This document shows, in pieces, positions 8,319 through 17,522 of a stretch of 64,000 nt of DNA. A program made the translations under genes and the position numbers. Location of the stretch: assembly GCF_005860805.1 (NCBI RefSeq), contig NZ_VCEJ01000004.1:434001-498000 (forward strand), given 5' to 3'. This stretch comes from Dyadobacter luticola. GTDB taxonomy: Bacteria; Bacteroidota; Bacteroidia; Cytophagales; Spirosomataceae. How positions within the stretch are numbered: the stretch's first letter is position 1; every line of letters starts with the position of its first letter. The notes under the pieces were generated by a model. The model ran no database searches. It was not told the DNA's origin and saw only the letters and a list, made by a program, of their open reading frames with translations.

Positions 8319-9449
8319 ATGAAAAGGAACCACAATCAATTTTTGAGCAGCATTGCGATGGTCGCGATGCTGTTTTTTGTTTTTAATGTTCAGGCGCAGA
8401 CCAATTTTCAGGTGAAATGGGCGATGGATCTTAACCTGATCGGTGTGTCGAGCCACGCGAATTTTTCTCCCTCCAATGCCGCGCTCTTCGGCGGGGCGAA
8501 TACGTATGCTTTGAATGGTGGCTACGGATTTGGCGATGCGATTGTGGCGGGATATGTCGCGCGGCCGTGGCCTGCCAGCTTTTCAGCGGGTCGTTATGTA
8601 GAATTCAAATTCACTGCCAATTCATTCAAATACAACATTACCTCCATTTCTTTCCGGCTCCGGCGCTCTGCCGACGGGCCGCCGCAGATCAAGGTGCGGA
8701 CGAGCATGGATAATTTTTCGGCTGACCTCGGGGCGTACACATTATCCGATGTGGCGAAGTTTAATTCTTATAGCATTCCCGTCAGTTTCAACAATTTGAC
8801 GGCCAATACCTTTGCGCTGCGGATTTACGGTTATGGTTCAAACACGATTTACGGCACATTGTGGTTTGATGAAATCATCATCAATGGTCAGGTGCTGGCG
8901 ATTATTCTGCCTGTCGATCTGACTTATTTTAAAGCAGAAAAGCGTGAGCGTAACATTGGTCTAAGCTGGGAGACAACCTGGGAGAAGAATAGTAAAGCAT
9001 TTGAAATTGAGCGTAGTACGGATTTGCAAATATTCGAAACCATTGGAACATTAAACGCAGCGGGAGAAACTGCGGGGCGGACGCAGTACAATTTTACAGA
9101 CGAAAATCCGCTTGCGTCAACGAGTTATTACCGCTTAAAAATGATTGATCAGGACGACAGCTTTTCATTTTCGAATGTGATCGATGTTGTGAATGTTCGT
9201 CAGGAAACCACATTGATTGTCGCCCCGAATCCTGCATCTCCTGAAAAAATTACATTTACCGGCCTGGCGGTTGATCCTTCTCAAATCAACCTGACCAGCA
9301 TTACTGGAATTCCGATTTCCTTTCATTTTGAATCCGCAGGCACAAATCGGATGCATTTGTATCCTGACAAGCCTCTGAAATCCGGTTTGTATTTATTAAC
9401 TTATCAAAAAAATGGACGCAAAGAACATGTTAAAATACTAGTTCCATAA
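8319..9449 (+). CDS. Secreted protein with T9SS type A sorting domain
   Basis: A protein of 376 aa. An N-terminal signal peptide (SSIAMVAMLFFVFNVQAQ) is followed by a beta-rich region of about 180 residues with no named domain, then a fibronectin-like segment (PVDLTYFKAEKRERNIGLSWET), then the C-terminal sorting domain (APNPASPEKITFTG to GLYLLTYQKNGRKEHVKIL). Such domains direct proteins through the Bacteroidota type IX secretion system to the cell surface or medium. Its substrate or role cannot be told. It lies 33 bp upstream of the serine hydrolase gene. Confidence 0.8.
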   Translation: MKRNHNQFLSSIAMVAMLFFVFNVQAQTNFQVKWAMDLNLIGVSSHANFSPSNAALFGGANTYALNGGYGFGDAIVAGYVARPWPASFSAGRYVEFKFTANSFKYNITSISFRLRRSADGPPQIKVRTSMDNFSADLGAYTLSDVAKFNSYSIPVSFNNLTANTFALRIYGYGSNTIYGTLWFDEIIINGQVLAIILPVDLTYFKAEKRERNIGLSWETTWEKNSKAFEIERSTDLQIFETIGTLNAAGETAGRTQYNFTDENPLASTSYYRLKMIDQDDSFSFSNVIDVVNVRQETTLIVAPNPASPEKITFTGLAVDPSQINLTSITGIPISFHFESAGTNRMHLYPDKPLKSGLYLLTYQKNGRKEHVKILVP

Positions 9450-9481
9450 ACCATTCTGCGTTTAATTTGTAGAATCTAAAT

Positions 9482-10759
9482 ATGAAGTTCTTCGACATTC
9501 AATCGTTTAGATTACAACGTTCCGAAAAAATTAAAGGCCACAAGCCTATGTTGAGAAAAGTGCAGCCGAAAGTGTGGTGGATGGCGTTGTCTATCCTGGT
9601 TATTCTGGTGGTTTCCTGGGGGTTAGTCAGGAAAGGCAAATCGGAAAACGAACCGAAAATGGTGAACGGCAAGATGGTGTCCAACCTGGACCCCGCTCCG
9701 CTGGAAAAGCCGGATGCTGAAACTGCGCTCAAAATTGCCAAGATCGAAGAGATATTCCAGCGGAAAAGACGGGCTGGTTTTAATGGCAATGTGCTGGTTG
9801 TCCAGAAAGGTAAGTTGCTGTACCAGAATTCTTTCGGTTTTGCCCACATGAAGGAAAAAGACAGTCTGACGAGCGAGTCACGGTTTCAGCTGGCGTCACT
9901 TTCCAAACCTTTTACGGCGGTTGCGGTTTTAAAATTAATACAGGAAGGCAGGGTTAACCTTGACGATTCTGTTCAAAGGTTCTTTCCAGATTTTCCTTAT
10001 CACGGCGTGAAAGTCGATATGTTGCTGAGTCATCGCAGCGGGCTTCCCAACTACATTTATTCTTTCGATGACAGCGTCCGTCACGGCAAGAAATATCCTG
10101 ATAACCTGGACATTCTCGACTGGTACGCCAAAGTAAAACCTACGCCAACTCCTTACAACCGGCCCGGAAGGTCATTCAATTATTGTAACACCAATTATTG
10201 CGTGCTGGCGGCAATCGTCGAAAAAGTGACCGGCGAGCCTTTTGGTACCTTTTTAAACACAGAAATTCTGACACCGCTCGGCATGACCAATACATTCCTG
10301 GTCACCGATACCACCGCCAAAGCCATCGTCGGCCGCACAGCCGGCCATCAGTACGGACGCAGGCTGGAAAAAGATTATTATGATGATGTAGTCGGGGATA
10401 AAGGCTTGTATTCCACCACGGGCGACATTTACCGTTTTTATAATGGTCTGACACAAGGTTTGGTGATCGATAAAAAGCTGCTCGACGAGGCATTTAAGCC
10501 CCGCAGTTTCGAACGCGCAGGTATCCGGAATTACGGTTACGGGTTCAGGATGCACACCAAGGAGGACAATACGCCGCGCTTCATTTACCATGGCGGCTGG
10601 TGGAAAGGCTACAACACCATGCTTTGGATAGCGCCCGAGGACGATGCGGTGATTATTGTTTTGGGGAATACTTACAACCGCTCGACATACGATTTGAAAG
10701 AGCTTTTGCAGGTAATGCACGGTTCGGGCGCCATCGCGGATATCGAGAAAGAGATCTAG
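9482..10759 (+). CDS. Beta-lactamase-related serine hydrolase (class C/PBP fold)
   Basis: A protein of 425 aa with an N-terminal membrane anchor (WWMALSILVILVVSWGLV). The catalytic motifs are visible: SLSK within LASLSKPFTAVAVL (about residues 138-151), YCN within FNYCNTNYCVLAA, and HGG in IYHGGWWKGYNTM. This is the penicillin-binding-protein/class C beta-lactamase fold, but such single-domain proteins are mostly esterases or peptidases acting in the periplasm, and antibiotic resistance should not be assumed. An in-frame ATG at 9548 (MLRKVQPKVWWMAL) is an alternative start that fits the anchor better. Confidence 0.85.
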   Translation: MKFFDIQSFRLQRSEKIKGHKPMLRKVQPKVWWMALSILVILVVSWGLVRKGKSENEPKMVNGKMVSNLDPAPLEKPDAETALKIAKIEEIFQRKRRAGFNGNVLVVQKGKLLYQNSFGFAHMKEKDSLTSESRFQLASLSKPFTAVAVLKLIQEGRVNLDDSVQRFFPDFPYHGVKVDMLLSHRSGLPNYIYSFDDSVRHGKKYPDNLDILDWYAKVKPTPTPYNRPGRSFNYCNTNYCVLAAIVEKVTGEPFGTFLNTEILTPLGMTNTFLVTDTTAKAIVGRTAGHQYGRRLEKDYYDDVVGDKGLYSTTGDIYRFYNGLTQGLVIDKKLLDEAFKPRSFERAGIRNYGYGFRMHTKEDNTPRFIYHGGWWKGYNTMLWIAPEDDAVIIVLGNTYNRSTYDLKELLQVMHGSGAIADIEKEI

Positions 10760-10820
10760 CATTGTTTGAATTCGGCTGTGAAATCAGGATATTTGCCGAA
10801 CCATCGTTTTCCAGCACCTT

Positions 10821-12779
10821 ATGCCCAATTCCGCATACTTTTTACCTGCCTGCCTGCTGCTGGGACTGCCATTTCTAAGTTTTCTGGTGCTTTGGCTTGG
10901 CGGAAAAAGTCTGAATAAAATGGCAGGCTGGGTAAGTGCAGGCGTCACAACACTGGGACTAATTATCGCCCTCCAATACGCTGATACAGAAGCAATCAAC
11001 ATTGTCCGTTTCGACTGGCTGAGCACCGGCGATACCAACATTACCTTATCTTTTCGCTTTGATATTCTGACCTGCGTGATGCTGGTGGTCGTGCATTTCG
11101 TGGCCGCGCTGGTGCAGCTATATTCCACGGCTTATATGCATGGCGATGCCAATTTGCACCGCTATTTCGCATTTATCCAGCTTTTCCTTTTCTCGATGAT
11201 CGGCATTGTGCTGGCTGAAAGCTTGCTGGTGATGTACATTTTCTGGGAGCTGGTGGGATTATCGTCTTATCTGCTGATCGGTTTCTGGTATTTCAAACCC
11301 AGGGCAGTTTGGGCTGCGCAAAAGGCTTTTGTGCTCAACCGTATCGGTGATGCCGCATTTCTGACGGGTATATTAATGTTGTTTTACTATACAGGTTCTA
11401 CCGACTTTGAGGTACTAACATTAAGAATTGCCGACATTAATCCCGGAATTTTGACCGCAATCGGTCTGTGTCTTTTCGGTGGCTGCGTCGGAAAATCGGC
11501 TCAATTCCCACTCTCCGGCTGGCTGCCCGACGCCATGGAAGGCCCCACGCCGGTTTCCGCATTGATCCACGCCGCTACGATGGTGGCGGCTGGTATTTTT
11601 CTTTTGGCAAGAATTTCCTTCCTCCTCACCTTCGATGCCCGGTTGGTCGTCACCATCATCGGTACCATTACCATGCTCACCGGCGCATTCAAAGCTCTGA
11701 ATGCCTGGGATATCAAGCGCGTGCTGGCTTATTCTACCATGTCGCAACTGGGCCTGATGGTGATCGCCGTCGGTTTTGGAAGCTGGCAAACGGCATTGTT
11801 TCATTTGGTGACGCACGCATTTTTCAAAGCCGGACTTTTTCTCTCGGCAGGTTCGGTAATCCACGCAGTAACACCCTCAAATTCAGACGAAAATTTCGAC
11901 CCGCAGGATATGCGGACGATGGGCGGATTGCGGGAAAAACTGCCGGTTACCTTCATTTGCTTTGCGGTTTGCGGCGCAGCATTGGCAGGGTTGCCCTTGT
12001 TTTCAGGGTTTCTTTCCAAAGATGCCATCATTACCGAAGGATTTTTGTGGGCTTCGGAATTTGGGATGATAGGCTACATTTTTCCGATTATCGTGATCTT
12101 CTCGGCAGGCTTGACAGCTTACTATATGACCCGGCAAATCTGGCTGGTGTTTTTTGGTGAAAAGCGGTTTGAAGCTTTTCCTTCGATACATCCGCACGAA
12201 TCTCCTGCGGTAATGTGGCTGCCGATGGCGCTGCTGTCCGCATTATCGCTTTTCTTTTGGTTTTCAATCAATCCGTTCAATGCCGAGGGGTGGTTCCTGC
12301 ATTTCATCGGCGGTGAAGAATCGGGACATTTATTCTGGGTACCGATCGTGGCGACAGCAACTACTTTGATCGCTATTTTTCTGGCTTACAGGCAGTTTCA
12401 AAAGGACGATCCGTTTTCAATAAAAGCTTCAACCCGGGAATCAGAAGTGGCAAATGTAAAAATCGGCTGGCTGCAGGATTATTCTCAGGAACATTACTTT
12501 ATCAGGCCTTTTGCCTTCATTACCCGATATCTGCAAATATTTGAAAAGCGGATTGTTGATGGATTTATTGACATTGTTGCCAGGTGGAGCGTGATAGGCG
12601 CACATTTGATCGCCTGGATCGACCGGATTTTTGTCGATGGCGGGGTTAACCTGACTGTTTTTTCAATTCGTGCCGCCGGCCAAGCCGTCCGCAACGTACA
12701 GAATGGGAAAATCCAGTCTTACTACGTCGCTACCGCAGCGGGCGTATTTTTATTGATTTTGTGGCTGATGATGTTCTGA
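10821..12779 (+). CDS. nuoL: NADH-quinone oxidoreductase subunit L
   Basis: A protein of 652 aa, the full length for NuoL, an antiporter-like membrane subunit of respiratory complex I. About 15 hydrophobic helices are present. The core motif GKSAQFPLSGWLPDAMEGPTPVSALIHAATMV contains the conserved Lys, and LVTHAFFKAGLFLSAGSVIHA follows. The C-terminal part (from about 560) contains the lateral-helix region. It is followed after 31 bp by nuoM, but no other nuo gene is in the window; upstream is the unrelated serine hydrolase. Confidence 0.93.
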   Translation: MPNSAYFLPACLLLGLPFLSFLVLWLGGKSLNKMAGWVSAGVTTLGLIIALQYADTEAINIVRFDWLSTGDTNITLSFRFDILTCVMLVVVHFVAALVQLYSTAYMHGDANLHRYFAFIQLFLFSMIGIVLAESLLVMYIFWELVGLSSYLLIGFWYFKPRAVWAAQKAFVLNRIGDAAFLTGILMLFYYTGSTDFEVLTLRIADINPGILTAIGLCLFGGCVGKSAQFPLSGWLPDAMEGPTPVSALIHAATMVAAGIFLLARISFLLTFDARLVVTIIGTITMLTGAFKALNAWDIKRVLAYSTMSQLGLMVIAVGFGSWQTALFHLVTHAFFKAGLFLSAGSVIHAVTPSNSDENFDPQDMRTMGGLREKLPVTFICFAVCGAALAGLPLFSGFLSKDAIITEGFLWASEFGMIGYIFPIIVIFSAGLTAYYMTRQIWLVFFGEKRFEAFPSIHPHESPAVMWLPMALLSALSLFFWFSINPFNAEGWFLHFIGGEESGHLFWVPIVATATTLIAIFLAYRQFQKDDPFSIKASTRESEVANVKIGWLQDYSQEHYFIRPFAFITRYLQIFEKRIVDGFIDIVARWSVIGAHLIAWIDRIFVDGGVNLTVFSIRAAGQAVRNVQNGKIQSYYVATAAGVFLLILWLMMF

Positions 12780-12810
12780 AAACAGGGCCTGGCCGCATTT
12801 AAATACCTAT

Positions 12811-14481
12811 TTGATGATCGATCATATACTTTCCCTCTTAGTTGCCATACCCTTGCTGGGCGCGTTGGCCGTCGCCGCCTGGCCTTCCCCGAAAACCGAA
12901 AATTTCCGCATTATCGCCCTCGCAGCATTGGTTTTGGATCTGCTGGTGGCGATTCTTTTATATGCATCATTTCAAAATCAAAATCCGGGACATCAGTTTA
13001 GTGAGGTAACCGACTGGATTACATTGCCTATCGGCTCGCTGGGCGTCGTTTCGATCGATTATGCCATGGCCGTGGATGGTATTAGTATGCCACTGGTGCT
13101 GCTGGCGGTGGTCGTTTTGCTGGTAGGGGTAGTCAGTTCCTGGAATATTGTTCAAAAAACGAGGGCTTATTTTGCATTGTACCTGCTGCTGACGGGTAGT
13201 GTGATCGGTTGTTTTCTGGCGCAGGATTTCTTCCTTTTCTATCTTTTCTTCGAATTCATGCTGCTGCCGATGTATTTCCTGATCGGACTTTGGGGCGGGC
13301 CAAGAAGAGAATATGCAGCACTAAAATTCTTTATTTATACATTTTTTGGCTCATTGCTGATCCTGATCGTCATGATCGGCCTGTACCTTTCGGTCATCGA
13401 TCCGCTGGAAACCGCGCGCGCAGTCGGCATTTTGGGCATGGACGATGCGGCGCATCCTGACATTATTCCGCAAATCCAGCAGTGGCTCATCGACGGGAAA
13501 ATCGCGCCGGAGCAGCTGATACATACATTCCGTTTCGCCTACCTGGCCGATCCCGGCAATTACATTCCCGGCTCGTTGCTCAGTCTTACTTCGCAATATT
13601 CCATCGCCGACATTCCTTTGCGCCTGCTGGCATTCTGGTTTTTGTTCATCGGTTTCGCCGTCAAACTTCCTGTCGTGCCGGTACATACCTGGCTGCCCGA
13701 CGCCCACGTAGAGGCACCTACACCCATTTCCGTAGTTCTGGCTGGTATTTTGTTAAAAATAGGAGGTTACGGTTTTATCCGGATCGTCGATGGATTTTTC
13801 CCGCTCGAAGCTCAGTACAGCATGATCCCGCTGGCAATTTTCGGAATGATTTCGATTGTCTACGGAGGTTTCAATGCATTGGGGCAGACCGATTTAAAGA
13901 AGATGATCGCCTACTCTTCCGTCTCGCACATGGGTTTCGTACTGCTGGGCATCGCCGCATTCACCGCCGAAGGTATCAACGGAGCAATCTACCAAATGGT
14001 CAGCCATGGCGTACTTTCCGCCATGCTTTTCCTCCTCACCGGCGTCCTCTACGACCGTACCCACGACCGCCGCATCGACCATTACCGCGGCCTGATCGGC
14101 GTCATGCCACATTACACCATCATCACCGGCATTGCCTTTTTTGCATCCCTGGGCTTACCCGGATTTTCCGGTTTCGTAGGCGAATTGTTCACATTGATGG
14201 GCGCATTCCAATCCAACTCCCTGCCCGTCTGGATCCCTGCCGTATCAACATTAGGCATCGTCCTCGCCGCCGCCTACTTCCTCTGGACCTACCAGCGCAT
14301 GTTCTTCGGCGCCTTCTGGTATAAAAACCACCAGTCGCAAGTGCTCACTGACTTGACGATCAGGGAAAAAGGAATGTTATTCCCACTGGTTTTACTGACG
14401 ATTCTGCTGGGAATTTTGCCGGGAATTTTGTTCAATATCAGTGGACCTACCGTGCAGGGGTGGCTTGAAGGATTGAGGTAA
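12811..14481 (+). CDS. nuoM: NADH-quinone oxidoreductase subunit M
   Basis: A protein of 556 aa, an antiporter-like proton-pumping subunit of complex I. The signature KLPVVPVHTWLPDAHVEAPT and PISVVLAGILLKIGGYGF is complete, with the conserved Glu near residue 148 in LFFEFMLLPMYFLIG. C-terminal helices follow to the end. It overlaps nothing; a convergent DUF4143 ATPase gene stops 3 bp after it. nuoN, which normally follows nuoM, is absent here. Confidence 0.93.
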   Translation: MMIDHILSLLVAIPLLGALAVAAWPSPKTENFRIIALAALVLDLLVAILLYASFQNQNPGHQFSEVTDWITLPIGSLGVVSIDYAMAVDGISMPLVLLAVVVLLVGVVSSWNIVQKTRAYFALYLLLTGSVIGCFLAQDFFLFYLFFEFMLLPMYFLIGLWGGPRREYAALKFFIYTFFGSLLILIVMIGLYLSVIDPLETARAVGILGMDDAAHPDIIPQIQQWLIDGKIAPEQLIHTFRFAYLADPGNYIPGSLLSLTSQYSIADIPLRLLAFWFLFIGFAVKLPVVPVHTWLPDAHVEAPTPISVVLAGILLKIGGYGFIRIVDGFFPLEAQYSMIPLAIFGMISIVYGGFNALGQTDLKKMIAYSSVSHMGFVLLGIAAFTAEGINGAIYQMVSHGVLSAMLFLLTGVLYDRTHDRRIDHYRGLIGVMPHYTIITGIAFFASLGLPGFSGFVGELFTLMGAFQSNSLPVWIPAVSTLGIVLAAAYFLWTYQRMFFGAFWYKNHQSQVLTDLTIREKGMLFPLVLLTILLGILPGILFNISGPTVQGWLEGLR

Positions 14482-14484
14482 GAG

Positions 14485-15612
14485 TTATTTTGTCAGAAAA
14501 TCGTCCCTGTTTTCAGGAGTGATAATCTCGGTCTTTGCGTGTGGATATGCTTCCAGAAATGTGGATGGAAATCTTTTTTTAGCAGCTGCGCTCCATTTAA
14601 ATTCAATGGCTCTGAGCTGGTTTCCGGTTTGTTCGATATAGTCAATTTCCTGCTGCTGCGTGGTACGCCAGAAATAAATCTTCGCATCCATCTCCTTCTC
14701 ATTTAAAAGCTTTTTACGCTCACTGATGAGATAATTTTCCCACAATGCACCTGTGTCGGTTCTGCTGCTCAATGCATTAAAGTTGTTATTAACTGCATTA
14801 ATGATCCCATTATCATAAAAGTAGATTTTCCGGCCTTTCTTAATTTCATTTCGCACATTGCCTGCAAATGCCGGCACCGTAAAAATCACAAATGCTTTTT
14901 CGAGCAAGTCGATATATTTTTCAACAGTCTTATTGTCGGCCTGCACGAGCCTGCCTATTTCCGTCACATTCACTTCACTGCCGACTTGCAGGGCGATCGC
15001 CTTCACGATTTTTTCCAATAACACCGGTTTTTTAATCTGTTCCAAGATCAAAAGGTCTTTGTATAAATAGCTGTTTGCAATCAGTTTAAGATGTTTTTCA
15101 GCATTATTCGGGTCTACGATAATTTCGGGGTAAGATCCATAGATGAGCCTTTGTTCCAAAAGCCTTTGTTCGGTTAGAAAATCTGTGTGCTTAATCAGTT
15201 CGCCATAAGATAGGGGCAGAAGCCGCATTTCATATCGCCTGCCGGTCAGGGGCTCGTTAATGCTACCTGCTAATTCAAAAGAAGAAGAGCCTGTCGCGAT
15301 TACCTGAACTGACTTGAATTGATCGACGATAATTTTGATAACAATTCCAATTTCCGCGATTCGCTGAGCTTCGTCAATGAAGACGATTTCATTGTCACCT
15401 ATAATTCTTTCCAGTAAAGTGGCATTTGGTTTCAGAAAAAGGCCTCGGATATCAGCATCGTCACCATTTAGTCGGAGTACCTTTTTGCCCAAATTTTCAA
15501 GAAGCTGCTCGGAGAAGGTAGTTTTGCCCGCCTGCCTGGGTCCGTAAATGATGAAGGCTTTCCTTTTGAAAAGGTGTTCTAGGGCGAAGTTGAGCTGGTT
15601 TCTGGCTATCAT
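14485..15612 (-). CDS. AAA ATPase with DUF4143
   Basis: A protein of 375 aa from ATG 15612 (a TTG seven codons upstream is possible). The Walker A is IIYGPRQAGKTTFSEQLL and Walker B EIVFIDEAQRI; the C-terminal DUF4143 region includes YFYDNGIINAV and IDYIEQTGNQLRAIEFKWS, which resembles a PD-(D/E)XK-like strand pair. Such ATPases are common in multiple copies in Bacteroidota and archaea, and their role is unknown. Its promoter region holds three evenly spaced palindromes, suggesting a dedicated regulator or autoregulation. Confidence 0.85.
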   Translation of the reverse strand: MIARNQLNFALEHLFKRKAFIIYGPRQAGKTTFSEQLLENLGKKVLRLNGDDADIRGLFLKPNATLLERIIGDNEIVFIDEAQRIAEIGIVIKIIVDQFKSVQVIATGSSSFELAGSINEPLTGRRYEMRLLPLSYGELIKHTDFLTEQRLLEQRLIYGSYPEIIVDPNNAEKHLKLIANSYLYKDLLILEQIKKPVLLEKIVKAIALQVGSEVNVTEIGRLVQADNKTVEKYIDLLEKAFVIFTVPAFAGNVRNEIKKGRKIYFYDNGIINAVNNNFNALSSRTDTGALWENYLISERKKLLNEKEMDAKIYFWRTTQQQEIDYIEQTGNQLRAIEFKWSAAAKKRFPSTFLEAYPHAKTEIITPENRDDFLTK

Positions 15613-15648
15613 ATCAATAAGCGGTTCCAACAAAACTATAATATTTTT

Positions 15649-15724
15649 GGATTCAAATCCATTTTAATCATAATATTTAAGGATTTAAATCCATTTATAT
15701 TATGATTATTTTGGATTTGAATCC
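15649..15724. repeat. Three palindromic boxes at a 32-bp period within a 76-bp near-palindrome
   Basis: GGATTCAAATCC (15649-15660), GGATTTAAATCC (15681-15692) and GGATTTGAATCC (15713-15724) start exactly 32 bp apart. The first and third are reverse complements of each other and the middle one is self-complementary. The 20-bp spacers share AATCATAATAT in opposite orientation, so the whole 76 bp is nearly its own reverse complement, centred at 15686/15687. It lies directly upstream of the DUF4143 ATPase and probably acts as a multi-site operator; a small palindromic insertion is the alternative. Confidence 0.85.
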
Positions 15725-15747
15725 ATTTTCATCATGTTTTTGACCCT

Positions 15748-16158
15748 CTATCTTCCAAAAATCTGATCCAGGCTAAACCGGTTCTTTTTAGCCAAAGCTT
15801 CCAATCTCTGCTGCTGATCCGCAGTCAAAACTCCGATCATTTCAATTCTTTTTTCTTCGGCCAACTGTTTTTTATCACGCCGTTTTGAATCGCTTTTGCG
15901 GGAAATTTTTCTTTCCAGGCGGGCGTAGCGGCGGTCGATTTTTTTGAATTGTTTCAGTTGGCGTTTGCTTAGGTCCAGTTCTGCGGAGAACTTATCGAGG
16001 TTCTTTTCGAGGCGGCGGTTGTTGAGCTTGCTGTTGGAGATTTGTTCTTCGGTCTGGAAATCGTCGTCGTGGTTGGACGTGCTGGCAGTCTTGGAAGTTG
16101 CGCAGCCGGTAAACCACAAGGCGGTTACTACAAAACAGAGCATCAGGAATTTTTTCAT
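15748..16158 (-). CDS. Small lipoprotein, Spy/CpxP-like
   Basis: A protein of 136 aa with a lipoprotein signal peptide (FVVTALWFTGCATSK, lipobox FTGC). The mature part is charged and helical (LEKNLDKFSAELDLSKRQLK, then YARLERKISRKSDSKRRDKK) and ends with LTADQQQRLEALAKK. The latter resembles the LTxxQ repeat of Spy/CpxP-type periplasmic chaperone or stress proteins. The assignment is by composition and motif only. Confidence 0.7.
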   Translation of the reverse strand: MKKFLMLCFVVTALWFTGCATSKTASTSNHDDDFQTEEQISNSKLNNRRLEKNLDKFSAELDLSKRQLKQFKKIDRRYARLERKISRKSDSKRRDKKQLAEEKRIEMIGVLTADQQQRLEALAKKNRFSLDQIFGR

Positions 16159-16346
16159 GGGGCGAGATTAACTATGGATTAAAATGTGATGCTTATAACG
16201 TAAAGCGGCTGCAGAAAAATATAAAATGTGTATTATTAACCTTCGTAAGTAGTATTTTTTAGCATCTTTGCAGTAGGTATGGTATATTTTATTTCAATGT
16301 CCGGCTGTTTTTCCAAATTTTATTTCCTTTTACCCTTTTTTATCAA

Positions 16347-17462
16347 ATGAAAGAAAGTACCCCTCCGCAAAGGTTGTTGTCGCTGGATACATTGCGTGGT
16401 TTTGATATGTTCTGGATTTCGGGTGGCGAAGAAATTTTCGCTGTGCTCGCCAAAGTGACCGGTTGGTCGTGGGCGATTTTCCTGGCGCACCAGTTTACCC
16501 ACCCCGATTGGAACGGTTTCCGGGCGTACGATCTGATCTTCCCGACATTCCTTTTTATGGCCGGTGTTTCGGTACCATTTTCCCTGGGAAGCCGGCTTGA
16601 AAAAGGCGTCCCACCGTCTGATCTGATCCGCAAAGTAATTCAGCGGGGATTGATCCTGGTACTTCTGGGCATCATTTACAATAACGGAATTTTCGAAACC
16701 GAGTGGCATAACATGCGGTATCCCAGCGTTTTGGCGCGGATAGGTCTCGCGGGAATGTTTGCCCAGATCATTTATTTATACACAGGAAAAAAAGCGCGCT
16801 GGATCTGGTTCGCGGGTTTGCTGATCGGTTACTACTTATTTATGCAGTTTTACCCGGTCCCGGGATGTGGCGCCGGACTCATGACGATTGAATGTAACCC
16901 AGCCAGTTATTTTGATAAAATGCTGATTCCCGGACGTTTGCATCTTGGGATTCATGATCCGGAAGGTTTGGTTTCGACCATTCCGGCGATTGCGACAGCA
17001 TTGATGGGTATTTTTGCAGGTGAACTTTTGAGAACGAGCGAGGAGATTATTTCTAAAAACATGAAAGTGATTTACCTGCTCTTCGCGGGTATCGTAAGTT
17101 TGCTGGTTTGCCTGGTCTGGGATTATTTCTTCCCGATCAATAAGAATCTCTGGACGAGTTCGTTCGTGCTTTGCGCAGGCGGGTTCAGCACATTGCTGCT
17201 GGCTCTGTTTTACTGGATCGTCGACGTGCTGAATTACCGCAGATGGACGCTGTTTTTTGTTGTGATCGGGATGAATTCCATCGTGATTTATATGATCGGC
17301 CGGTTCATTTCATTCAGTTATACAGCCGAGGCACTTTTTGGAGGGATACTCAGTTACTTCCCTCACCCGGTTGAGGCGATGGGTGAAGTTTTCGCCTTTC
17401 TGGCCGTCCAGTGGGCATTTATGTATTTGTTATACAGAAACAAACTGTTCCTGAAAGTCTAG
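16347..17462 (+). CDS. DUF5009 / heparan-glucosaminide acetyltransferase-like membrane protein
   Basis: A protein of 371 aa with about ten membrane helices. It begins RLLSLDTLRGFDMFWISGGE, the signature of the DUF5009/DUF1624 acyltransferase group related to eukaryotic HGSNAT, and contains FPTFLFMAGVSVPFSLG. Members are thought to move acetyl groups across the membrane to sugars. No sugar-utilisation operon is adjacent, though a GH3 enzyme gene lies about 1 kb downstream. The ABC ATPase gene starts 60 bp after the stop. Confidence 0.8.
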   Translation: MKESTPPQRLLSLDTLRGFDMFWISGGEEIFAVLAKVTGWSWAIFLAHQFTHPDWNGFRAYDLIFPTFLFMAGVSVPFSLGSRLEKGVPPSDLIRKVIQRGLILVLLGIIYNNGIFETEWHNMRYPSVLARIGLAGMFAQIIYLYTGKKARWIWFAGLLIGYYLFMQFYPVPGCGAGLMTIECNPASYFDKMLIPGRLHLGIHDPEGLVSTIPAIATALMGIFAGELLRTSEEIISKNMKVIYLLFAGIVSLLVCLVWDYFFPINKNLWTSSFVLCAGGFSTLLLALFYWIVDVLNYRRWTLFFVVIGMNSIVIYMIGRFISFSYTAEALFGGILSYFPHPVEAMGEVFAFLAVQWAFMYLLYRNKLFLKV

Positions 17463-17522
17463 CATTAACCAATAACCCTTCACCTTTTCATCCTTTATTC
17501 TTTCCTTTTCAAAACCGACTAA

